The notes under the pieces: model-generated
What the model saw: only the letters and a program-made list of their open reading frames with translations
Database searches by the model: none
What the model was told of the DNA's origin: nothing
Shown here: piece by piece, positions 13,501 to 26,005 of the stretch
Position numbering within the stretch: position 1 is the stretch's first letter
Layout: each line of letters begins with the position of its first letter
Translations under genes and position numbers: made by a program
Assembly (NCBI GenBank): GCA_013396915.1
Contig: VWZL01003401.1
Coordinates: 284,134 to 348,133 of the forward strand
Direction: 5' to 3'
DNA from: Stercorarius parasiticus
Lineage: Eukaryota > Chordata > Aves > Charadriiformes > Stercorariidae
Length of the DNA stretch: 64,000 nucleotides

Positions 13501-15575
13501 TTATTTGCCTAAATTAGAAGCTAGGAATCTAAATCTAGCCACATCCATTTTTTATACGCTTTTTCTTCAATACCTTGAAGTCTTTGTATGAATACATGTA
13601 AGCTTAACTTACTACTCACAAAAAAAGCCATTGCAGCACAGTTAACGTACTGGAAAACAGCAGAAAGCTGCAGAACAACTCTGTCAAGATGGTATTTTAA
13701 AGCTGGGAGAAATAGATTGATGCTACCTGCAAAATGACACAAGGATAGACTACGACACCAGCTCTGAAGGAGAGCTACCCATGAATTTCAACTAGGGAGC
13801 CTGTTCAAGAACCAACAAAAAGAGGCAGGCAGACTTACAAACTCCCACCTAAAATGCTTGTCCATAGGTAGCACTGGAAAGACAAATATTCAAAATAACT
13901 TTGTAATTTTTAGATCCAATTCTTTAGTCCTAACATCCACTGTTGTCAAGTAATGTTGAAGAATTAGCAAAAAATCTCCTGCTCAACAGATGAACGAGCA
14001 ATTGTCATTTCCAACCTTCTGCTACCTCAAAGAACCAAAAAATTAATTTTGGCAATACAGAATCAGGTGCTTAAGACTTCAATTTAGGGTTACATGTACT
14101 AAGGATTAATACAGCATAAGACTTCAAAGTCTTACGCTTAAGTCTTCAATACATGAAAACATGTATTAATATCAGAAGCTAAAAATGCAACCAATATGGT
14201 CAAATAATTTTGAAAAAATTGGAGAAACAGTGTCCACTGAAGCGTACGCTTTATGAAGCATAAGACAAATAATTAAAAGACTATTTTTAATATCCAGTAG
14301 AGTAACTTTTCCTTCATATGGTTTTAGATTTGCCAAACTAAGAGTTTGAAAATGCAGCTGATTGAAAACTCAAGCCAATCTGTTGTCCAAATCACAAAAA
14401 AAAAAAAAGCAACTCCACTCAACACTCTAACATTAAATCTAACAGAAATTAGTATAGTTAACATCAAAGCCTATTAATTTTTTTTTTTTGTGCATGAATT
14501 TGATATAGAGTTAAGGTAACAGATTATGCTTTTAGGTCCAAAAAATACAGATTCTCAGAACGCAAGTGAGTTGAGCTCATTCAATTTTTCTATGATCAGG
14601 ACATCTTTATACAAGAGGCCAAACTTCTGACAGCCATTCCGACAATTATTTAGTCCCTAGATCTTCAGGCACAAAGATGCCTTTAAAACAAAGAGAGGTT
14701 TTATGGATACCTACACAACATTCACAGAAGAGAGATGTAGCAGAAAAGTTTATAACAGCTGGTTCTAGCAGGAGAACAGGTCAGCCAAGCTGACACGGGA
14801 CAGTGCACAGTGTCCCACTCATATTGTCATCCACTTTATTGAGATTATTCATATCCCACAGCTTTACTGTTCAACATTATTCAAGTGAGCTTCTTAAAGC
14901 TTTGCTTGAATATGTTTGCATAAGTTTACAGTGATTGTAACCTTATAGTCCATCATTTATGCAGATGGATTTCGTGAGTCTAAAGAAAAAAAAATGAAAC
15001 GAACCAAACAAGCTTTTTGTTTTTTTAAAAATAATCACATCTGCAGAACTTTAACTACTCTTCTACGGCCTCATAGCACAAAAGCTGCATAGAGAATTTA
15101 GACAATTCCTTTGCCTTTGTGAGCTGAAGACAAACTATTAGTGCTAGCATAATTAATTACAGTTTAAGTTACCAATTTCCTTTTCATAATGAAGTAGGAG
15201 CAAACGGGAAAGTGGTATAAGAAAAGATGTACTTCAATATGCTCCTTGGGGCAAGTTCATTTCCATTAAACGTGTCATTAACTACAGAAATTTGTTGGTC
15301 TCCCTCTACGCTTTTATTCCTAGAGAAAATTTAACATTTTCTTTCCGCACAGCGAAGAAAAACACCCACACCGTGAGGAACGCTCGTAGGTATGCTCAAT
15401 GCGCAGCCGTACGACGGCAATGGAAGTTCGTTAACTGCGCTGGAGCTCACTCTCCGCTGTGACTGCCCTGCGCGGGGATACGCGGAAAACCCGCGCTGAG
15501 GGACGTGGCCACAGCGCTCACTCGCCCCCCAGCCCCGCGTTCCGCCCGCGCCCCCGCAGCCTCACCGTAGCACGC
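10506..15575 (-). other. BVES intron 1 (inferred)
   Basis: About 5.07 kb between the first coding exon and the donor-like CTACG|GTGAGG at 15576/15575 in the CpG island. The 3' end is firm; the 5' end depends on that donor being the used one. The sequence is AT-rich, with A tracts at 10620s, 10930s, 11050s, 11510s and 14400. It has one short CR1 tail (13262-13321) and no other recognised repeat. I see no coding exon in it. Confidence 0.65.
13262..13321 (+). mobile_element. CR1 3' tail fragment
   Basis: Reads 'ggttggactcaatgatctt', then 'aaagatcccttccaacctag' and 'ttctattcta', the sense orientation of a CR1 3' end. Only the last 60 bases of the element are present, which is typical of 5'-truncated CR1 insertions. 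Confidence 0.85.
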
Positions 15576-16010
15576 AGCGCGCAAATACCAAAAACACCCT
15601 TTATTCAAAAAAATTGTAAATGAAAAAAATAAATAAAGATCAAGCAACCCGTCCCTTTCCTCCCCGAGAAGCTCTTTCCCAAGGCGGTGCCACCCGCGGG
15701 AAGCGCACCGGCGGAGAGCCCCGTTCCCGGGCCGCCCGTCGGGGCGGTGACCGGAGCGGGCAGCACCGCTCCCGGGCAGCGAGACCTGGCGAGCTCCGGC
15801 GTGCCCGAACGGGGAACGCGGAGACCGGGGCAGGGGGGTCGTGTCCGTCCCCCCCTCCCCCCCGGTCGCCGGCGGCACGGCAGGTCCNNNGGGGGGCTGC
15901 GGGCGGTGCGGGGCCAGGCGCGGCCGCCAGGGGGCGCTGCGGGGCGGGGGGAGCGTCCCGCGGTTCGGCGGCCGGCCCAGTTCTCCCAGTTCGACTGTCG
16001 GCGTCACCTC
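15440..16010 (-). promoter_or_regulatory. BVES: CpG island, probable BVES promoter and non-coding exon 1
   Basis: A dense CpG block with several GC-box-like runs (for example 'gggcggtgac' near 15739 and 'ggggcggggggagcg' near 15941) in otherwise AT-rich DNA. It sits 5 kb upstream of the BVES start codon, on the side where a non-coding first exon is expected. On the minus strand a good donor, CTACG|GTGAGG, lies at 15576/15575. An AT-rich patch with TTTATTTA at about 15605-15645 lies just upstream of it. The transcription start cannot be placed. Three Ns at 15888-15890 mark a small gap. It could also serve a divergent non-coding transcript. Open frames through it are a by-product of GC richness. 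Confidence 0.7.
15921..15939 (+). promoter_or_regulatory. CTCF-type binding motif
   Basis: The 19 bases cggccgccagggggcgctg match the well-known vertebrate CTCF core (CCASNAGRKGGCRS), with the AGGGGGCGCT heart intact. The site lies inside the probable BVES promoter CpG island. The motif orientation is plus, that is, opposite to BVES transcription. Occupancy is inferred, not shown. Confidence 0.7.
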
Positions 16011-16193
16011 CCAGTTTGAAGCCTGTGAGTACTGAGCAGTGCCCAGGTCAGGCATCTAAGGGGTCCGGAGAACAAATCCTATGGGAAGCGGCTGAGGGAG
16101 CTGCGGTTGTGCAGCCTGGAGAAAAGGAGGCTGAGGGGAGACCTTATCGCTCTCTACAGCTACCTGAAAGGAGGTTGTAGAGAGATGGGGGTC

Positions 16194-16346
16194 NNNNNNN
16201 NNNNNNNNNNNNNNNNNNNNNNNNNNNNNNNNNNNNNNNNNNNNNNNNNNNNNNNNNNNNNNNNNNNNNNNNNNNNNNNNNNNNNNNNNNNNNNNNNNNN
16301 NNNNNNNNNNNNNNNNNNNNNNNNNNNNNNNNNNNNNNNNNNNNNN
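16194..16346. other. Assembly gap (153 N)
   Basis: A run of N. The flanks are two different CR1 segments, so the gap most likely hides the 5' part of the inner CR1 copy and a few bases of the outer one. Translated frames across the gap are meaningless. Confidence 0.99.
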
Positions 16347-16556
16347 ATCATGGAGCAGATCATCCTGGAATCTCTGCTAAAGTACGTGGAAAATAAGGAG
16401 GTGATGGGTGACAGCCAACATGGCTTCACTAAAGCCAAGTCATGCCTGACAAATTTGGTGGCCTTCTACAATGTTGCCACAGCATTGGTAGATAAGGGGA
16501 GAACTAGATGATCTTTCAGGTCCCTTCTAACCTGAACCATTCTATGATTCTTTGAC
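16347..16556 (+). mobile_element. CR1 LINE insertion nested in another CR1, internally deleted
   Basis: The left side translates to an intact reverse-transcriptase stretch, '[20 protein letters not shown]', and continues through '[20 protein letters not shown]', diagnostic of CR1. After 'VDKGRTR' the sequence jumps straight to a CR1 3' end ('ctagatgatctttcaggtcc', 'attctatgattcttt'). Most of the 3' half of the reverse transcriptase is therefore missing. Downstream of it the outer CR1 resumes, which makes this the younger insertion. Confidence 0.85.
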
Positions 16557-16829
16557 AAGAGGAAGTGGCCTTAAGTTGCGCCAGAGGAGGTTTAGACTGG
16601 ATATTAGGAAAAATTTCTTCACTGAAAGTGGTGTCAAACATTGGAACAGGCTGCCCAGGGAAGTGGTTGAGTCGTCATCCCTGGAGGCATTTCAAAGATG
16701 TGTAGATGTGGTGCTGAGGGACATGGTTTAGTGATACCTTGGCAGTGCTAGGCTAATGGTTGGACTTGATGATCTTAAGAGGCTTCTTCCAACCATAACA
16801 ATTCTATGATTCTATGATCTAAAACGTGG

Positions 16830-19800
16830 GGTGAATCACCCCACAGAGTTGCCTCCATTCACTGCAGAGTGAACAGAGAGCTCAGGCAACGTGCCTCGCT
16901 TTTGGGTGGTTAAAATTAGAAGAGCTGAATTCTCCCCTAAACGAGTGGCAAGCAGTATTTCCCCTACATGGTGAGTCAAGAAGCCGCAACAGCCTTTATA
17001 AAACTGCTCTTCTTGGCACCTGCTGTGGTTGCTTTGTCACGAGCGTAACGTTTAAGAAATGTCAGTGAGTTTGCTCAGTGTGGCAGCTTGACAGCTCCCA
17101 GAAATTATGTGCTTCCAAAGCGGGCCACTTGTGTCCCTGCGTGTCAGCAGATTGCTCTGCAGCCCTCTCCTGCACCGCCAGTCTTGCAGGACAGGCAAAG
17201 CAGCCACCGAGCCTGCCTTCATCTCCAGGATGTTGATGTGGAGCATCCAGCAATTAAAGGCATTGCACATACAGCCTGTGGGCATCCCAGCCCATCCCAG
17301 AACCTGACTGTCAGTGATAAATGAGGACTGCAAAGGCAGAAAATCTCTTTCAATACATTCTGATGAGCCAGCTATAAAGTGAGGGGCTTTTTTCTCAGCA
17401 GCTGAGAGCATATGGTCAGCATTATACTTAAATATTTTTGGAAAGAAGAAGACAAAATCCTGAATAATTTTCACAGTAACTGTTTATACACATACATATC
17501 AACATGCGTCCCAGGAGGCTCCAGCTCCGTTATGGTTGTTCTTGGCTTTACATCTTGGACAAGAGATCTGGATCTTTCCAGTGGTGTGTGCCATGTGAAT
17601 AGGGTTTTTATGAATCCCGCTGCCTGACATAAGACCTGATTTTCCAAAATGTATTACAAATTTATTATGAAGGACTTGATTTGGGACTGTGTGTCCTCTG
17701 ACTGGCCAGTCATTCCTGTGGGTGTATTCGCTCTTTCCTGAGGTATGCAGAGTAAGTGAGCTGGAAAAACGGTAGGAAGAGCGAGTCAAGATAACGTGGC
17801 CACAGGATCGGTCATGAGAGATAGCATCTAGCATGTGATTGGGATTGATAATATTTAGCTGTGCTTGCTGGAGCAAAGCCAAGTAGCTTCCAAAAGCAGC
17901 ACAAAGCAGCCTGTCAGAGGGATCCTATACAAATCTAGACTGACGGGTAAGCATATTCTAGCTCGTTACAGAATGTTATGCGTTGGAGAAGCACAGTTTG
18001 CTGTACTAGTTGTGTCTTTTATAGCGTTTTTGTACTCTCATTACCCTCCAGGTCTTCCCTGGTTTTGTGGGGAGCCTTGGTGATAAACGGTATCCGCTTA
18101 ACCCAATGCAGAAAATCCTAGTTAGGAAAGCTTGGCAATTAACTAATATTTGCAGCCGTGTGACGGTGTAGAACTTTTTCCTGATTGCAGCTAGTCTCTT
18201 GGGATCTTTGTATTTCAGTATATTCGTGATTAAATGTCATTTTCCCCGTGCAGTGGAGCAGTAAGAACCAAGGCTGTGTGGGTAACGTAGATGGGGGTAT
18301 CTCGTACAGCTGCCAGCAGACAGAGAGAAATGAGGGAGGATCTGAGAGCTGCCCCTATCTCCTGGCCCTCCAGGAGGACCATAAGCAGATGAAGAGCATA
18401 GACATGGGGGCTCTAGTCTTGTGCTTTTTCTCTCTAACAGAATCACTAGCATCAATTTTACATAGAGAATAGCATATAGTCTTATGCAGGTATTAATGGC
18501 CGTAATTTTACATAACCTTTAGTTGTATAGATAATATTGGATAACATAGATAACATTGTCTATAGTTATATAGATAACGTAAACATTCTTGAAGTAGTAT
18601 GTATTAAGTAGAGGTTATTCTCTTAAACCAAGTTGTCATGTACTGTAGGAGAATGGGCTGGTTTAATTACATCAGTTTTATGTCCCACCGTTAAACCACT
18701 GTAAAGAATTAAAGAGTTGGTTTAACCTTCTATCTAGGTCAATAGAGTACAAGTTCATTGAAGTGTGCTAATATAAATTAATCTGACAGGGGCAAGAAAT
18801 AAAAACTGTTTGCATCTACATTGATGAGGAGTTGCCTTCAAATAGCCAGATCAATTTTTAGAGATTTGTGTTGAATTCATGCATTTTGTTAGCAGAGACA
18901 GGTCTAATGGTATTAACAGCCGCTCATTGATGCAGGCTTTCTCTCTGTCGTGTTTCTCTCTCTTGCTATTACAGTCTTGACAGCTTAAGTACTTTCCCCA
19001 ATTATTTAGTTATTCTCCACAGTAATGGTCTGCCATAGAAAATCTCACGTGGATGTTGCAAATTGCTCAGTCTCGGTCCTTCTCTCCATCGATCTGCTCT
19101 GTGGTCTTCGACAGTATACCCCAACCTCTTGCTGCCTGGCTGTTCTTCTGTATTCCCAGGGAAATATGGCACGCTGAGGGCGTGGGGAGATGTGGCTCAG
19201 GGGAGGTGAGGCAGGAGTTCAGAAGCACAGCTGAGACCAGAGCTTCCCTCTCCTGCTTCTCAGTTCAGCCCAGCCAGGCAGCGAAAGACTTTATTAAGCA
19301 GGCTATAAAGTAACTTTTTTGGAAAACTGCAATTGCTCTGCCTCTTCCGCATGAGAGCCCGATTCCGCAGCCTTTTTTAGGCAAAGTTTTCACTGAAGAA
19401 AACAAATGCTTTGTATTCGGGATCCCAGATGTGCCAGGCTGACAGGGCTATTTTCAGACAATGGCGAGATCTATGAAATGTTTCCATTTATAGGTTCAGG
19501 AAGCGTACTCAGCATCTACAGGCTAAAAGATGCCTACTCAAAATTAATCTTTTAAAGTCCCTCTATAGACAATGCAAAGGGGCTCTTTCAGAAAGTAGTT
19601 AATCCTGCGTGTGTTTGACAACTGTCTGGAGTGGGATGAAATGTGCTGGCATAGTTCAGAAGTGCTATGTTTCAGTGAGACAAATCCCATCCCAGCTGCT
19701 GAAATTATGTGCCGTATAACTGAAAAATTACACATATTTTCCACAGGAAAAAAAAAAAGTTTGGGTTTTGCCTGAAAGCATCCTCGAGAATTATGTTTTA

Positions 19801-22800
19801 TGAGAGAGGGAAGTTCATATAGAAAAGATTGTGAATGATAAATAGTCTCTCAGCCCTTCAATATCCTGGAGGTTTATTTAAGAGGAGTGTGTGTATTCTG
19901 GTGCATTTTTACCTCAGACCCTCGACGGCCACTTTCTGATGTACCGCAATATAGTCTGGCAATTTTTCCTGTGACGCTTCTGCAGGGAGGGTGTCTCCTG
20001 TTTATACAAGAAGGGTTATCTATTTGTGAACCTCTTTTGAATCAGAGATATAAAACTTGCTATCCCGGGGCTTCCAAGTGTCTGGCTGATAGTATTGTAA
20101 TTGGTTGTTGCAAACTTACAGCCAGGGGCCAACTTTCTTCTAAAATGATCTGTCAAAGTACCCAAGTTTTAATAGATGCGCTGATTGGCGTAGATGTTTA
20201 TGCAAAGGGTACGCATTCCTGAGGTGTAAGGGCAGAGAAAAATTGTTTGCTGTTAAAGTTATCTAAACTGTGCACAGTGAACAATTTATTCAACCACATT
20301 TCGCAATTATCCCTGTTCCCGAATTATGCGTGAGCAGTCTCCTGCTGACAATGTAATTTGTATGTTCATCATTTGAAATCGCTCAGTGAACGATTTCTAT
20401 GAATATACGTAAGCCTGCGTGCCGCTCGCAAGTGGGACCGTTGCTGGAAGGTCCCGCTCCGCTTGCTCTAGTTCTACCTAAATCACATGGTTTCCAAAAA
20501 AAAAACAAACCAGGAGAGCTGCTATAAAACCGATTGGATTTCCTAAGGCTGAGGTCATGGTGCGACTGTCAGTGCCCTACCCGGGCAGCTTGCCAACGGG
20601 GAATCACGAGGAGCCTGTCCCCAGTGGGTCTGCTTGTTTCTGGAAAGAGAGGGGTACCGGGGAGGGGGTTTGAGCACATTGCTTGTTGGGGACTCAAATT
20701 GCTATCAACATGTTGCTCTTGGTTAATTTGAAGCAGCTGTAATAATTTGTAAAATAATTTGTAAGTAATTGGAAGATAAGTAATAAAGCAGTGCTTTTAC
20801 ATTGCATCCATCCCCTTGCCGGGTGACAGCCCGTTTCTTAGGGGTCCCCGCTACAGCGGATTTGCCAGCACTGGTTGAACCGGCTGCGATTTCTCTGTTC
20901 CCTTTTTGGACAACTTCCATGCACAAAGAAACTTCAAAACGATCACGCCTAAAGATGTCTGTGCTAATCCTGAAGTAAATCCATCTCGACCGCAGCTCAC
21001 AGTGTTCTCTCTGCGGAGATCTTTGTGGATTTATGCGAGGCTCTGAGCCCGTCTGTATAAACCAAAGGAATTGCAAATACTGTCAGAGTATAAATGTATG
21101 CGTGCTTTTGGTTGTTGGTACAATGGGAATTAATGTTTTGTTGCAATATTAGTCCTTTTTAGCTGTGCATTTTAATATTCACCAGTGGCTGTTTGTGAGA
21201 GGTGAAGGCTAGGCTTCAATCTCCAGGGCTTTGTATATTAGCCTCACTAAAAACTACCATTTTCTAAGAATTTTTTTTTAGTTAGTGATAAGGATTTAGA
21301 ATTTCATTTCAAGATAAAAAAGGAACTAAATAACAAGTGTTTAACATATCCAGAAGGACAGAAAGAACTAAAAAAAAATCAAATAATCTGACTTAAAAAC
21401 TGAGGAAGGAGGACAAAGAGGAAGTGGAGGAGGCAGAAGATGAGTCTATGGGATTATTTAAACAAGCGTCAGAGAAAGCATGTAGGATTTGAGAGTGAAA
21501 ATACTCCACACTGTGAGGGGGAAGAAAAGGTAAATAGATTAGCTCAGACGAACTGTGAATGGGTATAAGGTAGCTCTTTTGAAGTTAATTTTTTCTTTGC
21601 AAAAAGACACAGAGAGAAGAGAGCGAGAGTGGGGACAAAACAAGTTCGGTCCAAATGCACAGGAACGGGTTGACGTAGCCCAGGTATCAAGCAGGAGCAT
21701 TTTATGCACTTGATCAGATCAGCAGTCCTAAATAAGAGTCCTTGAAATACTGCTTGTCTTGAGCGTAACTCTCAAGGAGATAGTAAGCACCCAATTTCTG
21801 GATTAGCTGCCTCCTCTAGCATTTCAGAAGAGTTGGCATCAATCACTAATGAGCGTCTGGTCTGCATTTACCGTCCACCCCAGCTATGCTGCTTTGTACA
21901 CCCAGGGGCTGGACTTCAGCTGTGCATATTGTGAACGACTATTAAAATGTGTGTAGAGTTATATTATACCTCCACTGCTTCTTGCTACTGAGTGATCTGT
22001 GAGAGTAAACACAAACACAGACTTAAGAAAAAAAAAATCCTCTAATTTCAATGAATAAATAAGACCAGTCTTCTGAGGAATGTTTATTATACTTCTTTGT
22101 TCAGTGAAGAAAAGCAACACCCGCCCGCCCCATACAGATATTCTATGTATACGATTATTGCTTTTGCATGTAGTACATATACCACTGTACAAAGCAGTTT
22201 CAGAACTCAAATGGCAATGACTATGGTAAAGAGAAAAGTACTAATAATTTGTAAAACCAAAACCAGTATAAAAGTATTTTCTGTTCCAGATCTGATTTCA
22301 GAGTTATCAGTATTTATTGTATTTTTCCTACCAATCATTACTCCATAGTTCTTTAAAATATGAACATATATATATAAAAAGGACACTATGTTTTTGAAAA
22401 GCCATTAACTGAACAAGAAGATGGAGACCCAGTAAAAACCAGAGCGCAGTGCTGTATGAGTGGTGTTTAGGAACTACTCCCATTCACCTCACTAGGGAGA
22501 TCTGCTTAAAAAGGTCATCTGACAGGATCCGACCTTTCTGTAAATGAAAACGGGACAGTTTTGCTTCGTATTCAAAATAAGTATTCAAAATATTTTATCT
22601 AAGATAAATGTTTTAGGAGAATAGAATACCTGCTACAACTGGATTCAGTAAAAAATTTAAGGATTTTAAGATGAATGAGTTACATGAACAAAGCACAGTG
22701 AGGGTTTCCAGCTATTTCATGGTTCACTGCTGATACTCATCCTTGTGTATCGTAGCGGATGTGAACTGGCTTGCCTCCCTTTTGTTACGGGATAAGTTAG

Positions 22801-25613
22801 TTTGTGTTTACCCCAGCGTAAGAGAATGCATATGGGAAGATGCAGGGTCATACCTAATGTGTTTTAAGCCCCTCCCAAAGCTCACCTGCTGGTATCCCAC
22901 CCTTGTAGCCATGTCCTAAAGTTGTCCCCTGGAAGTCCAAACCCAGCGTTGGGTATCATCTCGATTGTCCTGTATGCTTCTTAGGAGTCACTAAAACCTA
23001 CACATGGGAAATGCTAAAGAGATGTGTGCCTCACCCCGGCTCCAAGAGGCCACCAGCTACTCAGGGTCATCCAGACAGAATCCCTGCGTGGGGACAGGGA
23101 CCCGCTCACCTCCTTTCACAGGTCTGAGATGCTTTAATGCTCACTTATGACATGTGGTTGCTACAGAAGGTGATGGTGCTGCCCACTTCTGTACAATGAC
23201 ATCGTTAGAGCATTTATCCATGAAATGGGATTTTTGGTTTCAGTGTCTTTCTCAGCCTAGCGTACCTTACTCCCAGAAAATTATTATATCCCCCAGGCTT
23301 TACACAAGTTTGGATGGAGGGTTACTAGTGAATACAATGAAAACTATGAGATTCACTGCTAAAATAGTTATTTGCCACTATTTTATTACAGTTGTTTATT
23401 TATATGACTTTAGTGTCTGAGTTATTAATCATCTATCTTTTATCATCATTTATCTTCGAAACCCCACTGAGGTAGGGAAATAGTCCTGTCCCCACAACGC
23501 ACCACAGATCCCTTAAATTAGGAGCTGTGGTGGAACTGACGATCGAATAAAATTGCCTGGGAATCCACAGCAGAAGAATAACCACTGTGAAACCCTTCTG
23601 CTCCCACAAGCTTTTGGGAGTGTCCCATCTTTTTCCCGGTCAATGACAACACTTAACAACATTTGTGGCTTGCAGAATGATGATTTGGGTCCAAACCCTC
23701 TGCTGGCAGAACCACCTGCCAAGCTACCCTCTGGAAGGGCTTGGCCAGCCATGGTTTGGGACGCGACCCCGAATCCCGGGGCTCTCAGACGACGTGCTTG
23801 TGCTGCCTTTCTCCTACAAACTCCTACTGATGGAGCCCCACCTACACGGTTTGATTCATCAGGATGAGGTGGCTTGATCTACATGCTAAGTTCAATTAGC
23901 TCTTTTGATCCACACAGAGTAGAATTAGAGTAAGCAGAAACTGCAGACACACAAAAATCTACATGAAAGGAAAGTTAACATGAATTAGAGAAAAGAAGGC
24001 TCCCTTGGGAGCCCTGAACCTATTATATTTTTATGCATATTAATGTAATCAAGAATTTTCAAGAGGGATTAACAAATGAGCTAAATAAGGTATTTATTTC
24101 ATTGTATTGTAAAAAATATCTGTTATACAGTAACACTTTGGGGCAGAAGAATATGCGTTCAATTATTACAGGAATAGAAAGAAAAATATTTAATCTGTTA
24201 TAGTCTGAATTCAGCAAATAGATACTCATTTTTTCCTCTTCTATTTAAATAGTTTTCTTCTATCTAAATAGCTACGTATTTCTTTCATTTTTAACACATG
24301 GTTTGCAAGACCTGTTTATATGAGCAGTACAACATTGTATTTCAATTTTTCATGTACATTGAGCCCAAATACATCTTATATTTATCATTTACAATAATCA
24401 AAAACCATAGAGCACTTTTTTTTTTGCTGGAAATGTAGCATCAACATATTTAATTACTGCAAGCATATGCCTTTTTCATGGGGTGGCAAAACTATACAAT
24501 TTCATCCAAGCATGTATTCAGCTTTCCCAGCTTTATCCTAGCAGAGGCCATATACCTCTGTGTCTAGTTTGCCACCATTCTTTCCATTATTGAGTTTACT
24601 TCGATCACTATCACATTTGCTGGTTTGTTGCAGAGCAATTAATTCTTGAAAATTTAGGACCCGGATGGCCCTCCTCAGTCACCAAGCCCCACATCTATTA
24701 TCATATCCAGCTACATAAAATAATCTTTCTCATTAAGCACTTACAATTTGCCTTGCACGGCGCTATTAGTTAAAATAGTACATTGGGATACATTCTCTCT
24801 AATTATTCTGTAGTTTTGAGTAGAGGCGCATGATGGAGTTAAAACATCACTTAGAATCTGTTACCTGCACTTATACTACTAGTAGTTAATCAAGCACAAC
24901 CTAATGAAAGAATTGCAGGGTCAGTCCCATGCTTATTTAAGGCATTTATCAGAGAAGCGTTGTTCTGCCGCAGGACGGCAGTCAGCCCGCCACTGGGGCC
25001 CCTAGATAAGCAAGACTCACTTTGAAGCACTAACAATACATTGCTGCATCCAATAAATTAACTTGACACAAGCCCAATTTAAAATAAACCTCTCCGGGAT
25101 AAAACCTGTAAGAGGCTGAGTGGTGCTCTCTTTTTTTATTTATTTTTGAATTTTTTTTCTCTTTGGCATGTCCTACGCCATGTATTATTTTTTTTAGCTT
25201 GTGCAATAAATCTGAACCCTTCTGCAGGCTGTGGGGGCAATTCCAGCGTGATGTTCACAATTGTAAAAACTCCGCAAGAGCAACTGATGCTGGTGAGTGA
25301 GCAAATCATCGCATGCAACAGGTTCTGCCCCTCTTACCTCCAACAGCATACAAATGTAGACATAACCCCATAGAAGATTATGGAACTGTTAAAAATGTAA
25401 AATGTGAGTAAAGGGACATCACTGCACATCAAGAAAAGGATTCACTGATAGTGTCCTCAGTTCACAAAGCAGCACACACTCAGGTATCCATTCACTTCAA
25501 CTGATTATTAAGGAGCCTGACCACTGATAGTTATTCCCAAGTAATAACATAGGCATAAATTGGATGATGCTCAAATCAGAGCTTCATCTATCTCAAAAAG
25601 TTTAGTAACCTGT
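16830..25613. other. Intergenic region between BVES promoter and POPDC3, left part
   Basis: About 8.8 kb with no recognised gene or dispersed repeat. Several open frames of 110-140 codons exist on both strands (for example 17052-17474 minus, 17499-17882 minus, 19887-20222 plus). None shows a domain, a plausible start context or a splice pattern I can defend. The sequence is moderately AT-rich with homeobox-core-like TAAT clusters around 24040-24160. A degenerate 'atagataac' repeat lies near 18524-18581. Long-range regulatory elements are possible but not demonstrated. Confidence 0.6.
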
Positions 25614-26005
25614 AATCATAGAATGGTTTGGGTTGGAAGGGACCTTTAAAGGTCATCTAGTCCAAGCCCCCTGCAATAAGCAGGGACATCTTCAACTAGA
25701 TGAGGTTGCTCAGAGCCCTGTCCAACCTGATCTTGAATGTTTCCAGGGATGGGGGCATCTACCACTTCTCTGGGCAACCTCTTCCAGTGTTTCACCACCC
25801 TCCTCAGCGTGAAAAATTTCTTCTTTATATCTAGTCCAAATCTCCCCTCTTTTAGTTTAAAACCATTACCCCTTGTCCTGTCACTGCACTCCCTGATAGA
25901 GAGTCCCTCCCCATCTCTCCTGTAGACACCCTTTAAGTACTGGAAGGCTGCAATAAAGTCTCCCTGGAGCCTTCTATTCTCCAGGCTGAACAACCCGAAC
26001 TCTCT
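25614..26005 (-). mobile_element. CR1 LINE 3' fragment
   Basis: The plus strand reads 'tcatagaatggtttgggttg' followed by 'gaagggacctttaaaggtca', the reverse complement of a CR1 3' end. The rest covers the C-terminal coding part, with minus-strand peptide 'MFSLENRRLQGDFIAAFQYL' and then 'DRTRGNGFKLKEGRFGLDIK'. It keeps about 390 bases and ends in the 'FSLEKRRL' region, the usual 5' truncation. The open frame here is CR1, not a host gene. Confidence 0.95.

Larger units (their letters stand above)
16070..16820 (+). mobile_element. CR1 LINE 3' fragment, interrupted by another CR1 and a gap
   Basis: Two flanking parts belong to one CR1 copy. The left part, 16070-16193, reads 'cctggagaaaaggaggctga' and onward to 'gagatgggggtc'. 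The right part, about 16555-16820, reads 'gacaagaggaagtggcc', then 'ggaaaaatttcttcact' and 'tggaacaggctgcccaggga', and ends in repeated 'attctatg' units. The two parts follow each other in the CR1 consensus with only about 30 bases missing. The intervening 16194-16556 consists of the N gap plus a second CR1. The copy lies just outside the BVES CpG island. Confidence 0.85.

Noticed and set aside
15447..16180. Frames of 110-202 codons on both strands at the BVES CpG island
   Set aside because: GC-rich sequence lacks stop codons in all frames; no domain, and part is CR1.
16107..16511. 134-codon plus-strand frame with many X residues
   Set aside because: It joins two different CR1 pieces through the N gap; only the CR1 reverse-transcriptase part is real, and it is a retroposon relic.
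17052..17882. 140- and 127-codon minus-strand frames upstream of BVES
   Set aside because: No recognisable domain, no supporting splice or start signals; within chance length for 64 kb read in six frames.
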